From NCBI GenBank assembly GCA_026400535.1, contig JAPLOU010000037.1, positions 1 through 64,000 of the forward strand: a stretch of 64,000 nucleotides of DNA, given 5' to 3'. Source of the stretch: Hyphomicrobiales bacterium (GTDB lineage: Bacteria > Pseudomonadota > Alphaproteobacteria > Rhizobiales > Beijerinckiaceae). Position numbers and translations under genes: made by a program. Positions 37,858 through 47,517 of the stretch are shown here, piece after piece; the stretch's first letter is position 1, and each line of letters opens with the position of its first letter. The notes below the pieces were generated by a model. The model saw only the letters and a program-made list of their open reading frames with translations. It did not search any database and had not been told where the DNA came from.

Positions 37858-39543
37858 GTGAAACGCTGGATCTGGCCGTTGTTGATGATTGGCGTGGGCT
37901 CGGCAGCCGCGGGCGGCTACACCTATTCGGTCGGCGGCTCGGGCAGCAATGATCCGCCCTATCGCTTCGCAGCGCTCGACCGGGGTCCGATCACGGCATC
38001 GGTGCGCGCGACGGGCACCCTGACGCCAGTCTCGACGGTTCTGGTCGGCTCGCAGTTGTCCGGGATCATTGTGGACATTCTCGTCGATTTCAACACGCAG
38101 GTGAAGGCCGGTCAGGTCGTCGCGCGGCTGTTTTCGGAACAGATCAGGGCGCGGCGTGACGGCGCCATGGCGGAAGCCGAGGCGGCGCGATCCGACACCG
38201 GCATCAAGCGCGCTCAGCTCGAACGGGCCAATGCCGCGCGGATCAAGGCTGATGCCAACCTCCTTGATCTTGCCGCGCTGCGCGACCGGACGCTGGCGAC
38301 CCTGGCTGAAAGCCGGCGCACGCTCGAGCGCCAGAGCGACCTGTTCAAGACCGGCGCCGGCTCGCGCGCGGTGTTTGATTCGGCCCGCACGCAGGTTGAC
38401 GTCCAGACGGCCCAGCTCGCTTCGGTCGAGGCGCAAACCGCCTCGGCGCGAGCGGAAATCCTCGGGCTTGATGCGGACATCCTGCTGGCGCGCGCCCAGA
38501 TCGCGGCGTCGGAAGCGGGCTTGCAGCAGAAGCTGGCGCGGTTGCGCGACATCGAGATCGACCTGTCGAACACCGATATCCGCTCGCCGGTGGATGGGGT
38601 CGTGGTGCAGCGGCAGATCGAGCTGGGGCAAACGGTGGCCGCATCGTTTTCGTCGCCGACCCTGTTCACCATCGCGCAGGATCTGCGCGAGATCGAGATC
38701 TACTCGAACGTCGATGAAGCCGATGTCGGGCGGATCAAGGCAGGCCAAAAGGTCACGTTCACGGTCAATGCCTATCCGAACCGCTCCTTCGAGGGCAGTG
38801 TCAAGCTGGTCAGGCTCGGGGCGCAGACGGTTCAGAACGTTGTGACCTACACCGGCGTGATCGCCGTCCAGAACGCCGACATGGCGCTCTTGCCGGGCAT
38901 GACGGCGAACCTCCAGATCATCACCGACGAGCGGCAGAACGTCCTGCGTGCGCCGAATGCGGCCTTGCGCTTCAAGCCCGTCAACACGGCGGCGCTGGTC
39001 GCCAGCAGCGCGGCGCAGCCGGATGATCCGGGCCCGTTCGCGCAAGGGGGCGGTGCCGGAGCGGGCAATCGCGCCGCGCAAGTCTATCGTGAGCGGATCG
39101 TGACCGAGGTCAAACCGACGGCCGAGCAGATGAAGGCCATCGACGCAATTCTCGAACAGGGCCGCGAGCGGCTGCGCGCAGAGCGCCAAGGCGCGAGCCC
39201 CGAGGAAATCCGTCGCAACGCACAGAACGTCCGGCGCGAGAATGGCCGCAGGATCACCGATGTGCTGGACCCTGAACGCCGCGCCATCTTCGAGAAGGCC
39301 ATGCAGGAGCTCGCCGCACAGAACCGCCAAAGGCAGCAGCGCGACACCTCGCCCGGCCGCGTTCACATCCTGGGCGAGGATGGGCAGCCACGGGCTATCG
39401 ACGTTCGGCTTGGCGTGACAGACGGGGCCGTGACGGAGATCGTCGGGGGAGACCTTCAGCCGGGTGTCAATCTGATCACGGGCGGAGGGCCGCTGCGCTC
39501 GACTGCGCCTGCCGTCTCCCCGCGCTCGCAGCGCCTGTTCTAG
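37858..39543 (+). CDS. MacA-like periplasmic adaptor with extra C-terminal insert
   Basis: The 561-residue adaptor has one N-terminal membrane helix (WIWPLLMIGVGSAAAGG), a barrel-sandwich split by a long coiled coil (about 90-240), and NTDIRSPVDGVVVQRQIELGQTV, the MacA signature. At about residues 412-495 there is an extra helical segment (PTAEQMKAIDAILEQGRERL ... LDPERRAIFEKAM) that resembles the LTxxQ repeats of Spy/CpxP chaperones, before a final beta segment. MacA proteins normally have about 370-400 residues. GTG 37858 behind CCGGAG is preferred to ATG 37822. It is followed by the ATPase after nine bases; the three genes form a MacAB-type operon. No TolC gene is nearby. Confidence 0.9.
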   Translation: MKRWIWPLLMIGVGSAAAGGYTYSVGGSGSNDPPYRFAALDRGPITASVRATGTLTPVSTVLVGSQLSGIIVDILVDFNTQVKAGQVVARLFSEQIRARRDGAMAEAEAARSDTGIKRAQLERANAARIKADANLLDLAALRDRTLATLAESRRTLERQSDLFKTGAGSRAVFDSARTQVDVQTAQLASVEAQTASARAEILGLDADILLARAQIAASEAGLQQKLARLRDIEIDLSNTDIRSPVDGVVVQRQIELGQTVAASFSSPTLFTIAQDLREIEIYSNVDEADVGRIKAGQKVTFTVNAYPNRSFEGSVKLVRLGAQTVQNVVTYTGVIAVQNADMALLPGMTANLQIITDERQNVLRAPNAALRFKPVNTAALVASSAAQPDDPGPFAQGGGAGAGNRAAQVYRERIVTEVKPTAEQMKAIDAILEQGRERLRAERQGASPEEIRRNAQNVRRENGRRITDVLDPERRAIFEKAMQELAAQNRQRQQRDTSPGRVHILGEDGQPRAIDVRLGVTDGAVTEIVGGDLQPGVNLITGGGPLRSTAPAVSPRSQRLF

Positions 39544-39552
39544 GCCAGCGCC

Positions 39553-40287
39553 ATGGCTCTCATCGAAGCACGCGAACTGTCCCGGATCTACAGCCTCGAC
39601 GCCGGTCGGGTTGTTGCACTCGACCGGATCGATCTCGATATCGATGCCGGCGACATGGTTGCGATCATGGGGCCGTCCGGATCCGGCAAGTCGACGCTGA
39701 TGAACCTGATCGGCTGCCTCGATAAACCGACCGGCGGTTCATACCGCCTCGACGGCGTGATGGTCGACCGGCTCGACGCGAACGGACTGGCGAAGCTGCG
39801 CAACCAGAAGATCGGCTTTGTCTTCCAGCAATTCAACCTTCTGCCGCGCGCGGATGCGGCCACCAACGCCGAACTGCCGATGCTCTATGCCGGGCTTGAC
39901 CGAAAGGCCCGGCGCAGGCGGGCGCTCGATGCGCTGGCGCGCGTCGGCCTTGCCGATCGCTGGCATCACAGGCCCATGCAGTTGTCCGGAGGCCAGCAGC
40001 AGCGGGTTGCGATCGCCCGGGCGCTGGTGAACGATCCACGGCTTCTGCTGGCCGACGAGCCGACCGGGGCGCTCGATTCCAAGACAGCGCTGGACATTCT
40101 CGCCCTGTTCCAAAAGCTCAACCGCGAAGGCATGACTGTCGTGATCGTGACCCATGATCCCGAGGTCGCCCGCCACGCCCGCCGCGTTGTCCGGTTCCGC
40201 GATGGACGCATCATCTCCGACGAGCGTCAGGAGCCGGTACGGGCGGAAGACGGGCTGAAAGAGCTTCAGGCGGAGACTGCCGCATGA
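39553..40287 (+). CDS. MacB-type ABC transporter ATP-binding protein
   Basis: The 244-residue ATPase has Walker A GPSGSGKST, the Q-loop in FVFQQFNLLPRADA, the signature LSGGQQQRVAIARAL, Walker B LLLADEPTGALD and the H-loop in VIVTHDPEVAR. It belongs to the MacB/LolD subfamily that powers mechanotransmission by FtsX-type permeases. In E. coli MacB the ATPase and permease are fused; here they are separate genes, overlapping by four bases. Confidence 0.95.
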   Translation: MALIEARELSRIYSLDAGRVVALDRIDLDIDAGDMVAIMGPSGSGKSTLMNLIGCLDKPTGGSYRLDGVMVDRLDANGLAKLRNQKIGFVFQQFNLLPRADAATNAELPMLYAGLDRKARRRRALDALARVGLADRWHHRPMQLSGGQQQRVAIARALVNDPRLLLADEPTGALDSKTALDILALFQKLNREGMTVVIVTHDPEVARHARRVVRFRDGRIISDERQEPVRAEDGLKELQAETAA

Positions 40288-41516
40288 GCCTGATGGAAGC
40301 GCTCCGCTCCGCCTTGCAGGCCATCACGGCGAATGCCCTGCGCAGCGTCCTGACCATGCTCGGCATCATCATCGGCGTCGCGGCCGTGATTGCCATGGTG
40401 GCCATCGGATCGGGAGCCAAGGCGCGGGTCAACGACCAGATCAGGAGCCTTGGCGCCAATCTGGCGATCATCTCGGCCGGCAATGTGCAGGTCGGCGGCG
40501 TCAGGCTTGGGATCGGGGCGTCCTCCAGCCTGACCGATGAGGATGCGCGGGCCATCAAGCGTGAGATCGAAGGGGTGGAAGCTGCCGCGCCCTTCATCCG
40601 CGGCCAGGCGCAAGCGATCTACCAGGGCACCAACTGGTCAACCGCGATCCAGGCCGTCGACAATGATTTCTTCGTGGCGCGCGAATGGGATATGGCCTCG
40701 GGGCGGGGTTTCGATCCGGAGGAACTGCGGCGCGGCGAGATCGTCGCGATCCTTGGCCAGACGGTGGCGCGCACCCTGTTCGGCTCCGATGATCCGCTCG
40801 ACCAGATCGTGCGGGTGCGCAACACGCCTTTCAAGGTGATCGGGGTGGCCGCGTCCAAGGGGCAGTCGGCCTTCGGGCAGGACCAGGACGACATCATCTT
40901 TGTTCCGCTCGAGACCGGGCGCCGCCGGATCATGGGGCGAAACTATGCCAAGGACCGGTCCGTGGCCTCCGTGTTCGTCAAGTTCGAGCAGGAAGCCACA
41001 ATGGTCCACGGCATCGGGGAAATCCGTGCGCTGCTGCGGCAGCGCCATCGCCTGGCGGAGGATGCAGAGGATGATTTCACCGTCCGCAATCTGACCGAGA
41101 TCGCCAACACGGCGACCGCCAGCGCCCGCACGCTGTCCTTCCTGCTGGCCGCGGTGGCGGCCGTGTCGCTGCTGGTGGGCGGCATCGGGATCATGAACAT
41201 CATGCTCGTCTCGGTGACCGAGCGGACGCGCGAAATCGGGTTGAGGCTGGCCGTGGGTGCGCGGCCGCGCGATGTCCTGTCGCAATTCCTGATCGAGGCG
41301 ACGACCCTGGCCTCGATCGGCGGTGCGCTCGGGGTTGCGCTCGGGCTCGGCATCGCGGTGGTGATCGCGCGCACAGCCGGCTGGCCTGTTCTGGTGTCGC
41401 TGGAATCCGTGCTGATCGCGGTTGGCGTATCAGGCCTGGTCGGCGTGTTCTTCGGGTTCTATCCGGCCCGGAGGGCTGCGAAACTCGATCCGATCGAGGC
41501 CCTCAGGCGCGAGTGA
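40284..41516 (+). CDS. MacB-type ABC transporter permease (FtsX family)
   Basis: The 410-residue permease has an N-terminal membrane helix (ALRSVLTMLGIIIGVAAVIAMVAIG), a large periplasmic MacB domain (about 45-270) and three C-terminal helices (LSFLLAAVAAVSLLVGGIGIMNIMLVSV and on), ending with GFYPARRAAKLDPIEALRRE, the FtsX-family tail. With the adaptor and ATPase it should move a substrate, peptide, toxin or siderophore-like, from the periplasm through an outer-membrane channel. The substrate is unknown. Confidence 0.95.
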   Translation: MSLMEALRSALQAITANALRSVLTMLGIIIGVAAVIAMVAIGSGAKARVNDQIRSLGANLAIISAGNVQVGGVRLGIGASSSLTDEDARAIKREIEGVEAAAPFIRGQAQAIYQGTNWSTAIQAVDNDFFVAREWDMASGRGFDPEELRRGEIVAILGQTVARTLFGSDDPLDQIVRVRNTPFKVIGVAASKGQSAFGQDQDDIIFVPLETGRRRIMGRNYAKDRSVASVFVKFEQEATMVHGIGEIRALLRQRHRLAEDAEDDFTVRNLTEIANTATASARTLSFLLAAVAAVSLLVGGIGIMNIMLVSVTERTREIGLRLAVGARPRDVLSQFLIEATTLASIGGALGVALGLGIAVVIARTAGWPVLVSLESVLIAVGVSGLVGVFFGFYPARRAAKLDPIEALRRE

Positions 41517-41989
41517 CGCCGGACAAGGAACAAGGTGGGCTCTGACATGAAGCCGTCCACCTGTGCCGTCGCACATGACCGCCGATGACGCGTTCGTCAT
41601 CCGCAGCCAATTGGTGAGGCAGGTTCGGTTCCTGCCCGTCGTGACGCCCTGTTCACCGGCCTCAAACCACGCGGCTTTCTTGGGTTTACCTTCGCGGCGA
41701 TCCGGCGGTTCGAATCACTTTATCTTCACGCCGCCCTGTGTGCGACGGGGCCAAGTCAGGCCCGGTCAAGCTTGCAGCAGCACGCGCTGTTCAATGTCGA
41801 CCCTGTGATCGTGCGATCACGCCCGGCAGCCGCACCGTTCGTGCGGGATTTGTCGATTGGCGAGACCGGCCGCGACGCCCATGCGAGGCGCGCGGCCTTC
41901 CAGCGGTCCCTGGGCGTCTTTGCTGGCATCTGCATTCCGGTGCGGGAGGCCTCCGTCAAGGGCAGACCGTCCTGTACCTGACCGGCGAC
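41517..41989. other. Intergenic DNA, no gene recognised
   Basis: About 470 bases after the permease gene hold only short overlapping open frames without family resemblance or ribosome sites. A GGTTCGAATC at about 41708 imitates a tRNA T-loop, but no paired stems surround it. The stretch probably contains decayed sequence linked to the neighbouring GNAT remnant. Confidence 0.5.
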
Positions 41990-42340
41990 CGGTTCGACTG
42001 TTCGGAGCCAACGGTGTTGGCGCTGCAGTTCGGCCGTGGCTGCACCGGTCCTCAAATGGCTTGTACCGGTGCCCGGTGTCCTTCAGCCGCTGCAAGGCCG
42101 CTTCCAGAAGCGCGCTGCCATGGCCTTTGCGCTGCTGGCCGTCGATGACGAACAGGGCCCAGATGTGGCCAGTCTGGTGGTTGCGCAGGTTAAGCCCTGC
42201 ACAATTGCCGCATCATCTTCGCTGAGAAGGAAGCTGGCGTGGTCCATGGTCCACAGCACTTCCTCGTCGATGACCTTCGGCAGATCGCTGAGGCGGTGCT
42301 CCGCCGTGCCGTGTTGCAGCACGTGGCTGCGCGGCAGATT
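41990..42340 (-). pseudogene. Remnant of a GNAT-family acetyltransferase
   Basis: The minus strand reads HGTAEHRLSDLPKVIDEE and SFLLSEDDAAIVQG, then in another frame GHIWALFVIDGQQRKGHG and SALLEAALQRLKDTGHR, the acetyl-CoA-binding motif A of GNAT enzymes. Two stop codons lie directly upstream of the first part and no good start exists; the C-terminal part is not recognisable. It is a frameshifted, truncated gene. Confidence 0.6.
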
Positions 42341-42376
42341 GGCTCGCGTGGCGTGGCAGAGGGCGGATATCTGTTA

Positions 42377-42715
42377 CTATCGGCAGGCGAAGGGCGGGAA
42401 GGTGCTTGCCGCGCCCGCGTTCATCGCAGCGATGACCATGGCATTTGCAACATCCAGTTCCCGCGCCGAACGGGGGCAGACATCGGCCCGCGTTGTGCAG
42501 CCCGAGGCGATGAAGGCGTCGTGGCTTTCGAGGAACTGCGGGCCAAGATCGGCAATGCCGCGCCGGCTGACCAGCGTCAGCCAGGCAGTCTTGTAGCGCT
42601 CGCATTTCTCGAGCGTCCATTGGCGGCGCTGGGTCCCTTCCTTGTCGCTGGACAGCGCAGGCCAGGCGCCGAGCAAGAGAGCCAGAAGGCCGCACCGCAC
42701 CGCCAGCCGACACAC
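42377..42715 (-). CDS. Small exported cysteine-containing protein
   Basis: The 112-residue product has a signal peptide (VCRLAVRCGLLALLLGAWPALS). The mature part keeps four cysteines in EKCERYKTAW, IASGCTTRADVC and FPPFACR, consistent with two disulfides in the periplasm. I do not recognise a family. GTG 42715 lies five bases after the metH stop with CGGAA in front; a longer start, GTG 42739, would overlap metH. It is probably the last gene of the methionine operon, but a link to methionine is only positional. Confidence 0.7.
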   Translation of the reverse strand: MCRLAVRCGLLALLLGAWPALSSDKEGTQRRQWTLEKCERYKTAWLTLVSRRGIADLGPQFLESHDAFIASGCTTRADVCPRSARELDVANAMVIAAMNAGAASTFPPFACR

Positions 42716-42719
42716 ACGA

Positions 42720-45700
42720 CTATTCCGCTGCTTCCACACGATAGGTCAACGGATCGTAGTTCAGGATCGGCGCGAGCCAGCGTTCGATCGCGACGATGCT
42801 CATGTTCTTGCGTGCCGCATAGTCCTCAACCTGGTCACGCTCGACCTTGGCCACGCCGAAATAGTAGGCGTCAGGGTGCGAGAGATAAAGACCGGACACG
42901 GATGATCCAGGCCACATGGCAAAGCTCTCAGTCAACGTCACGCCCGCGCTCTCCTCGGCGTTGAGCAATGAGAACAAGGTCGCCTTTTCGGTGTGATCGG
43001 GCTGGGCCGGATAGCCCGGAGCCGGGCGGATCCCCTGATATTGCTCGAGGATCAATTCATCATTGCTGACGGTTTCATCGGCGGCATAGCCCCAGAATTC
43101 CTTGCGCACGCGCTGGTGCATGCGCTCGGCAAAGGCTTCGGCAATGCGGTCCGCCAAGGCCTTCACCATGATCGAGCGGTAGTCGTCATTGTCGCGGGCG
43201 AACCTGTCCGCGATGCGCTCCTCTTCGGGGCCTGCCGTAACCACGAAGCCGCCGATATAATCGGCCTTGCCGCTCTCAAGCGGCGCGACGAAATCGCTCA
43301 GGCAGACATTGGGGCGGCCATCGCGCTTGGAAAGTTGCTGGCGCAGTCCGAAGAAGGTAGCCAATTCCTCGGCGCGGCTCTCGCCCTTGAACAGCCGTAT
43401 GTCGTCACCGATCGCATTGGCCGGCCAGAAGCCGATCACGGCTTTCGGGTTGAACCAGCGCTCCTCGACCATGCGCTTCAGCATCGCCCGGGCATCATCC
43501 CAGAGCGCGCGGGCGGCGGCACCTTGCTTCTCATCGCTGAGGATTGCCGGATAGCGGCCCTTCAGCTCCCAGGTCTGGAAGAACGGGGTCCAGTCGATGC
43601 AGGTGACGAGATCGGCGAGGTCATAGGTGCGGAACGTGCGGGTGCCGGTGAAGCTGGGCCTGGGCGGGGTGTAGCCCGCCCAGTCGATCCTCTGCGCGTT
43701 GGCGCGGGCTTTTGTCAGCGGCAGGCGCTGTTTGTCGGCTTCGGAACGACGATGCGCGTCCGCTACCTTGGCATATTCCGCCCTGACGGTGTCGATATAG
43801 CCGCCCTTGTTGTCGTTCGAGAGCAGTGTGGAGACGACACCAACCGCGCGGCTTGCATCGGTGACGTAAACCGCCTGGCCGCGGTCATAGGCCGGGTGGA
43901 TCTTTACGGCGGTGTGGACGCGGGAGGTCGTTGCGCCCCCGATCAGCAGCGGAATGTCGAAGCCCTCGCGCTCCATTTCCGCGGCAACATGCACCATCTC
44001 GTCGAGCGACGGTGTGATCAGGCCTGACAGCCCGATGATGTCGACCTTCTCCTTGCGGGCGATTTCAAGAATTTTTGCCGCCGGCACCATGACGCCAAGA
44101 TCGATGACCTCGTAATTGTTGCACTGGAGCACGACCCCGACGATGTTCTTGCCGATATCATGGACATCGCCCTTCACGGTTGCCATCAGCACCTTCCCGG
44201 CGGCGGAGGACTGAGCAAGGCCGGAGCGGGCCTTCTCTTCCTCCATGAACGGCATCAGGTAGGCCACGGCCTGCTTCATCACGCGGGCGGACTTGACCAC
44301 CTGCGGCAAGAACATCTTGCCGGCCCCGAACAGGTCGCCAACCACGTTCATCCCGGCCATAAGCGGTCCTTCGATGACATGCAGCGGGCGCTCGGCCTTG
44401 GCCCGCGCTTCCTCTGTGTCGACATCGATGAACGCGGTGATACCGTTGACCAACGCATGTTCGAGCCGCTTCTCGACCGTTTCGGCGCGCCAGGCCATGT
44501 CCTTCAGGTTCACCGAGACTGATCCGTCGCCCTTGAAGCGGGGGGCAGCCTCAAGCAGGCGCTCGGTGGCGTCGGGGCGGCGGTTGAGCACCACGTCTTC
44601 ACACAGGTCGCGCAGTTCGTGGTCGAGGTTCTCGTAAACGCCGAGCTGGCCGGCGTTCACGATGCCCATGTCCATGCCGACATTGATGCAATGGTACAGG
44701 AAGACCGAGTGCATCGCCTCGCGCACTGGCTCGTTGCCACGGAACGAGAAGGAGAGGTTGGAGACACCCCCGGAGACATGAGCATGGGGCAGGGTCTCGC
44801 GGATCGTCTTCGTCGCCCTGATGAAGGCGTTGCCGTAGTCATTATGCTCCTCGATGCCGGTGGCGACCGCGAAGATGTTCGGATCGAAGATGATGTCCTC
44901 GGGCGGGAACCCTACCTGATTGACGAGGATGTCATAGGCGCGGGTACAGATCTCGACCTTGCGCTCGTAGCTGTCCGCCTGGCCCTGCTCGTCGAAGGCC
45001 ATCACCACCACCGCCGCGCCATAAAGGCGACAGATACGGGCCTGTTCGATGAAGGCCGGAATGCCTTCCTTCATTGAGATCGAGTTGACGACCGGCTTGC
45101 CCTGGATCGTCTTCAGGCCCGCCTCGATGACCGGGAACTTCGACGAATCCACCATGATCGGGATGCGCGAAATGTCGGGCTCCGAGGCGACAAGGTTGAG
45201 GTACTCGACCATGGCCTTCTCGGAATCGAGCAGGCCCTCATCCATGTTGACGTCGATGACCTGAGCGCCATTGGCGACCTGATCGCGCGCCACATCCAGC
45301 GCGGCGGCATAATTGCCGTCCTTGATCAGCTTGCGGAACTTGGCCGAGCCGGTGACGTTGGTGCGCTCGCCGATGTTCACGAAGCGGATGTTGTCGTCGA
45401 GGTTGAAGGGCTCGAGCCCCGCAAGGCGGAGCATCGTCTTGGGTGTTGCGGGCTTGCGCGGAGCCTTGCCCTTCATGGCTTCGGCGATGGCGCGGATGTG
45501 CGCGGGCGTGGTCCCGCAGCATCCGCCGACCATGTTGACGAGCCCGGCGTCGGCGAACTCCGCCAGCATGTGGGCTGTCGCTTCGGGGCGCTCGTCATAA
45601 AGTCCGAACTCATTCGGCAGGCCGGCGTTCGGATAGGCGCAGACGAGCGTATCGGCCACACGGGAGAGATCAGCAATATGCGCGCGCATTTCCCGCGCGC

Positions 45701-46475
45701 CGAGTGCGCAGTTGAGCCCGATCGTGAGCGGGTTGGCATGCTTGACAGAATACCAGAATGCTTCCGTGGTCTGGCCCGACAGCGTGCGCCCCGACAAATC
45801 GGTGATGGTGCCCGAGATCATGACGGGCAGACGGATGCCGCGCTCATGAAAAGCCGTCTCGACCGCGACGATCGCGGCCTTGGCGTTGAGCGTGTCGAAG
45901 ATCGTCTCGATCAGGATGATCTGTGCGCCGCCATCGATCAGGCCGCGCACCTGCTCGGCATAGCTGTCGCGCACATGGTCGAAGGTTACGGCGCGGAAAC
46001 CGGGATTGTTGACATCCGGCGAAATCGACAGCGTGCGGTTGGTCGGACCAACGGCGCCGGCGACATAGCGGACGCGGCCATCATGCTTCTCGGCCAGGAG
46101 CGCGGCCTCGCGCGCGAGACGGGCGGACCCGACGTTGAGTTCGTAGGCCAGCGCTTCCATGCCGTAATCAGCCTGGGCGATCTGGGTCGAGGAGAAGGTG
46201 TTGGTTTCCACAATGTCCGAGCCGGCCAGGAAGTAGTCGAGATGGATTTGGCGGATCGCATCGGGCTGTGTCAGCACCAGAAGGTCGTTGTTGCCCTTCA
46301 GGTCGTGGTTCCAGCCCTTGAAGCGCTCGCCCCGGAAATCGCTTTCGGAGAGCTTGAGGTTCTGGATTTCCGTGCCCATCGCGCCGTCGATGACGAGGAT
46401 GCGCTCGGCTGCTGCCTGACGCAGGGCCCTGGTGATGGCCTGGCCGTCGACGGGCGGGAAGAGGGTGGTGGGCAT
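42720..46475 (-). CDS. metH: Cobalamin-dependent methionine synthase
   Basis: The 1251-residue enzyme moves the methyl group from methyl-tetrahydrofolate to homocysteine. Domains in order: homocysteine/zinc domain ([20 protein letters not shown]; the [11 protein letters not shown]ys pair near residue 317), pterin domain ([19 protein letters not shown]), cobalamin domain with the B12-ligand H772 in [13 protein letters not shown] and VIDLGVMVP, and the C-terminal AdoMet reactivation domain. All parts are intact. ATG 46475 has GGATA upstream; ATG 46499 and 46487 are alternatives. It follows metF after about 130 bases that contain an inverted repeat. No cobalamin riboswitch is visible in that gap. 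Confidence 0.97.
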   Translation of the reverse strand: MPTTLFPPVDGQAITRALRQAAAERILVIDGAMGTEIQNLKLSESDFRGERFKGWNHDLKGNNDLLVLTQPDAIRQIHLDYFLAGSDIVETNTFSSTQIAQADYGMEALAYELNVGSARLAREAALLAEKHDGRVRYVAGAVGPTNRTLSISPDVNNPGFRAVTFDHVRDSYAEQVRGLIDGGAQIILIETIFDTLNAKAAIVAVETAFHERGIRLPVMISGTITDLSGRTLSGQTTEAFWYSVKHANPLTIGLNCALGAREMRAHIADLSRVADTLVCAYPNAGLPNEFGLYDERPEATAHMLAEFADAGLVNMVGGCCGTTPAHIRAIAEAMKGKAPRKPATPKTMLRLAGLEPFNLDDNIRFVNIGERTNVTGSAKFRKLIKDGNYAAALDVARDQVANGAQVIDVNMDEGLLDSEKAMVEYLNLVASEPDISRIPIMVDSSKFPVIEAGLKTIQGKPVVNSISMKEGIPAFIEQARICRLYGAAVVVMAFDEQGQADSYERKVEICTRAYDILVNQVGFPPEDIIFDPNIFAVATGIEEHNDYGNAFIRATKTIRETLPHAHVSGGVSNLSFSFRGNEPVREAMHSVFLYHCINVGMDMGIVNAGQLGVYENLDHELRDLCEDVVLNRRPDATERLLEAAPRFKGDGSVSVNLKDMAWRAETVEKRLEHALVNGITAFIDVDTEEARAKAERPLHVIEGPLMAGMNVVGDLFGAGKMFLPQVVKSARVMKQAVAYLMPFMEEEKARSGLAQSSAAGKVLMATVKGDVHDIGKNIVGVVLQCNNYEVIDLGVMVPAAKILEIARKEKVDIIGLSGLITPSLDEMVHVAAEMEREGFDIPLLIGGATTSRVHTAVKIHPAYDRGQAVYVTDASRAVGVVSTLLSNDNKGGYIDTVRAEYAKVADAHRRSEADKQRLPLTKARANAQRIDWAGYTPPRPSFTGTRTFRTYDLADLVTCIDWTPFFQTWELKGRYPAILSDEKQGAAARALWDDARAMLKRMVEERWFNPKAVIGFWPANAIGDDIRLFKGESRAEELATFFGLRQQLSKRDGRPNVCLSDFVAPLESGKADYIGGFVVTAGPEEERIADRFARDNDDYRSIMVKALADRIAEAFAERMHQRVRKEFWGYAADETVSNDELILEQYQGIRPAPGYPAQPDHTEKATLFSLLNAEESAGVTLTESFAMWPGSSVSGLYLSHPDAYYFGVAKVERDQVEDYAARKNMSIVAIERWLAPILNYDPLTYRVEAAE

Positions 46476-46508
46476 GACGATATCCATTGGAAGCAACATT
46501 TCGGCACT

Positions 46509-46599
46509 GTCGTGACCGGCCTTGTGCCGGTCATTCCGTCGTCATCGGCCGAAGCCGTGGGTCATTTGCCGCGATGACCCTTACAAGGCCTGCCATGAC
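46509..46599. repeat. Palindromic intergenic element between metF and metH
   Basis: The 17-base arms 46509-46525 (GTCGTGACCGGCCTTGT) and 46583-46599 (ACAAGGCCTGCCATGAC) are inverted repeats matching at 13 of 17 positions. Inside lie GTGACCGGCC/GCCGGTCA and a perfect GGGTCAT/ATGACCC stem. The arms resemble the GGCCGGGCTTGTCCCGGCC elements common in rhizobial genomes. It sits within the transcribed region. Confidence 0.7.
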
Positions 46600-46604
46600 A
46601 CCTG

Positions 46605-47516
46605 TCACTCGGCCGCCACAGCCACTGCCACCGGCGCTGGCTTGATGCCGACCAGATGGCAGATGGCGTAGACGAGATCGGCCTTGTTCATCGTGTAGAA
46701 GTGAAGGTCGCTGCAGCCGCGATCGATCAGGTCGAGCACCTGCTCGGCGCAGACAGCTGCTGCGACGAGGCGGCGGGTGGCGATGTCGTCATCCAGCCCC
46801 TCGAACCGGTCGGCCAGCCATTGCGGCACGGATGCTCCCGTCTTGCGCGCGAAATTGGCGGTCTGCTTGAAGTTCTGGACCGGGACGATACCGGGCAGGA
46901 TTGGGATCGTGATCCCGCGCGCCCGGACCTTGTCGAGGAAGCGGAAATAAAGGTCATTGTCGAAGAAAAACTGGGTGATGGCACGGGTGGCGCCGGCATC
47001 AACCTTCGTCTTCAGCGCGTCGATGTCCGCATCGAGCGAGGCAGCTTCGGGGTGCTTTTCGGGATAGGCCGACACCGTGATCTGGAAATCGCCGATCTGC
47101 CGGATGCCGGCAACCAGATCGGAGGTTTGATGGTAGCCGTCCGGGTGCGGCACATAGGCAGTGCCAAGCCCGCCGGCCGGGTCACCGCGGAGGGCCACGA
47201 TGTGACGCACGCCGGCATCCCAGTAGGACTGGATGACCTCGTTGACCTCGGCTCTCGAGGCGGAGACGCAGGTGAGATGCGCCGCTGGCTTGAGGCCGGT
47301 TTCCTCGACCATGCGCTTGACGGTCGCGTGGGTGCGCTCGCGGGTCGAGCCTCCTGCGCCATAGGTCACGGAGACGAAACTCGGCTTCAGGGTTTCGAGG
47401 CGATGGACAGCTTCCCACAGGGCCGCCTCCATTTCGGCCGTCTTCGGCGGGAAGAATTCGAACGAGACGGTGGGGCGGCGCGCGGAATGGCGGCTTGGGC
47501 GGTAGGACAGGGCCAT
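46605..47516 (-). CDS. metF: Methylenetetrahydrofolate reductase
   Basis: The 303-residue FAD enzyme supplies 5-methyl-tetrahydrofolate to MetH. VSFEFFPPKTAEMEAALW opens the barrel with the catalytic Glu, FVSVTYGAGGSTRERTH and HLTCVSASRAEVNEVI follow, then IVALRGDPAGG and FFFDNDLYFRFLDKVRA. ATG 47516 is one base after the regulator gene's stop (TGACATG), so translation is coupled. With metH downstream it forms the methionine operon. Confidence 0.96.
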   Translation of the reverse strand: MALSYRPSRHSARRPTVSFEFFPPKTAEMEAALWEAVHRLETLKPSFVSVTYGAGGSTRERTHATVKRMVEETGLKPAAHLTCVSASRAEVNEVIQSYWDAGVRHIVALRGDPAGGLGTAYVPHPDGYHQTSDLVAGIRQIGDFQITVSAYPEKHPEAASLDADIDALKTKVDAGATRAITQFFFDNDLYFRFLDKVRARGITIPILPGIVPVQNFKQTANFARKTGASVPQWLADRFEGLDDDIATRRLVAAAVCAEQVLDLIDRGCSDLHFYTMNKADLVYAICHLVGIKPAPVAVAVAAE

Positions 47517-47517
47517 G

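Noticed and set aside
36832-39366. 844-codon minus-strand frame across the amidase and MacA genes
   Set aside because: Antisense shadow of three well-supported genes; no recognisable domain.
41690-41730. GGTTCGAATC resembling a tRNA T-loop
   Set aside because: The flanking bases do not form a five-pair T-stem and no acceptor, D or anticodon arms are found nearby.
46476-46604. Cobalamin or SAM riboswitch before metH
   Set aside because: The gap holds only the palindromic element; no B12-box or SAM-II-like conserved core was seen.
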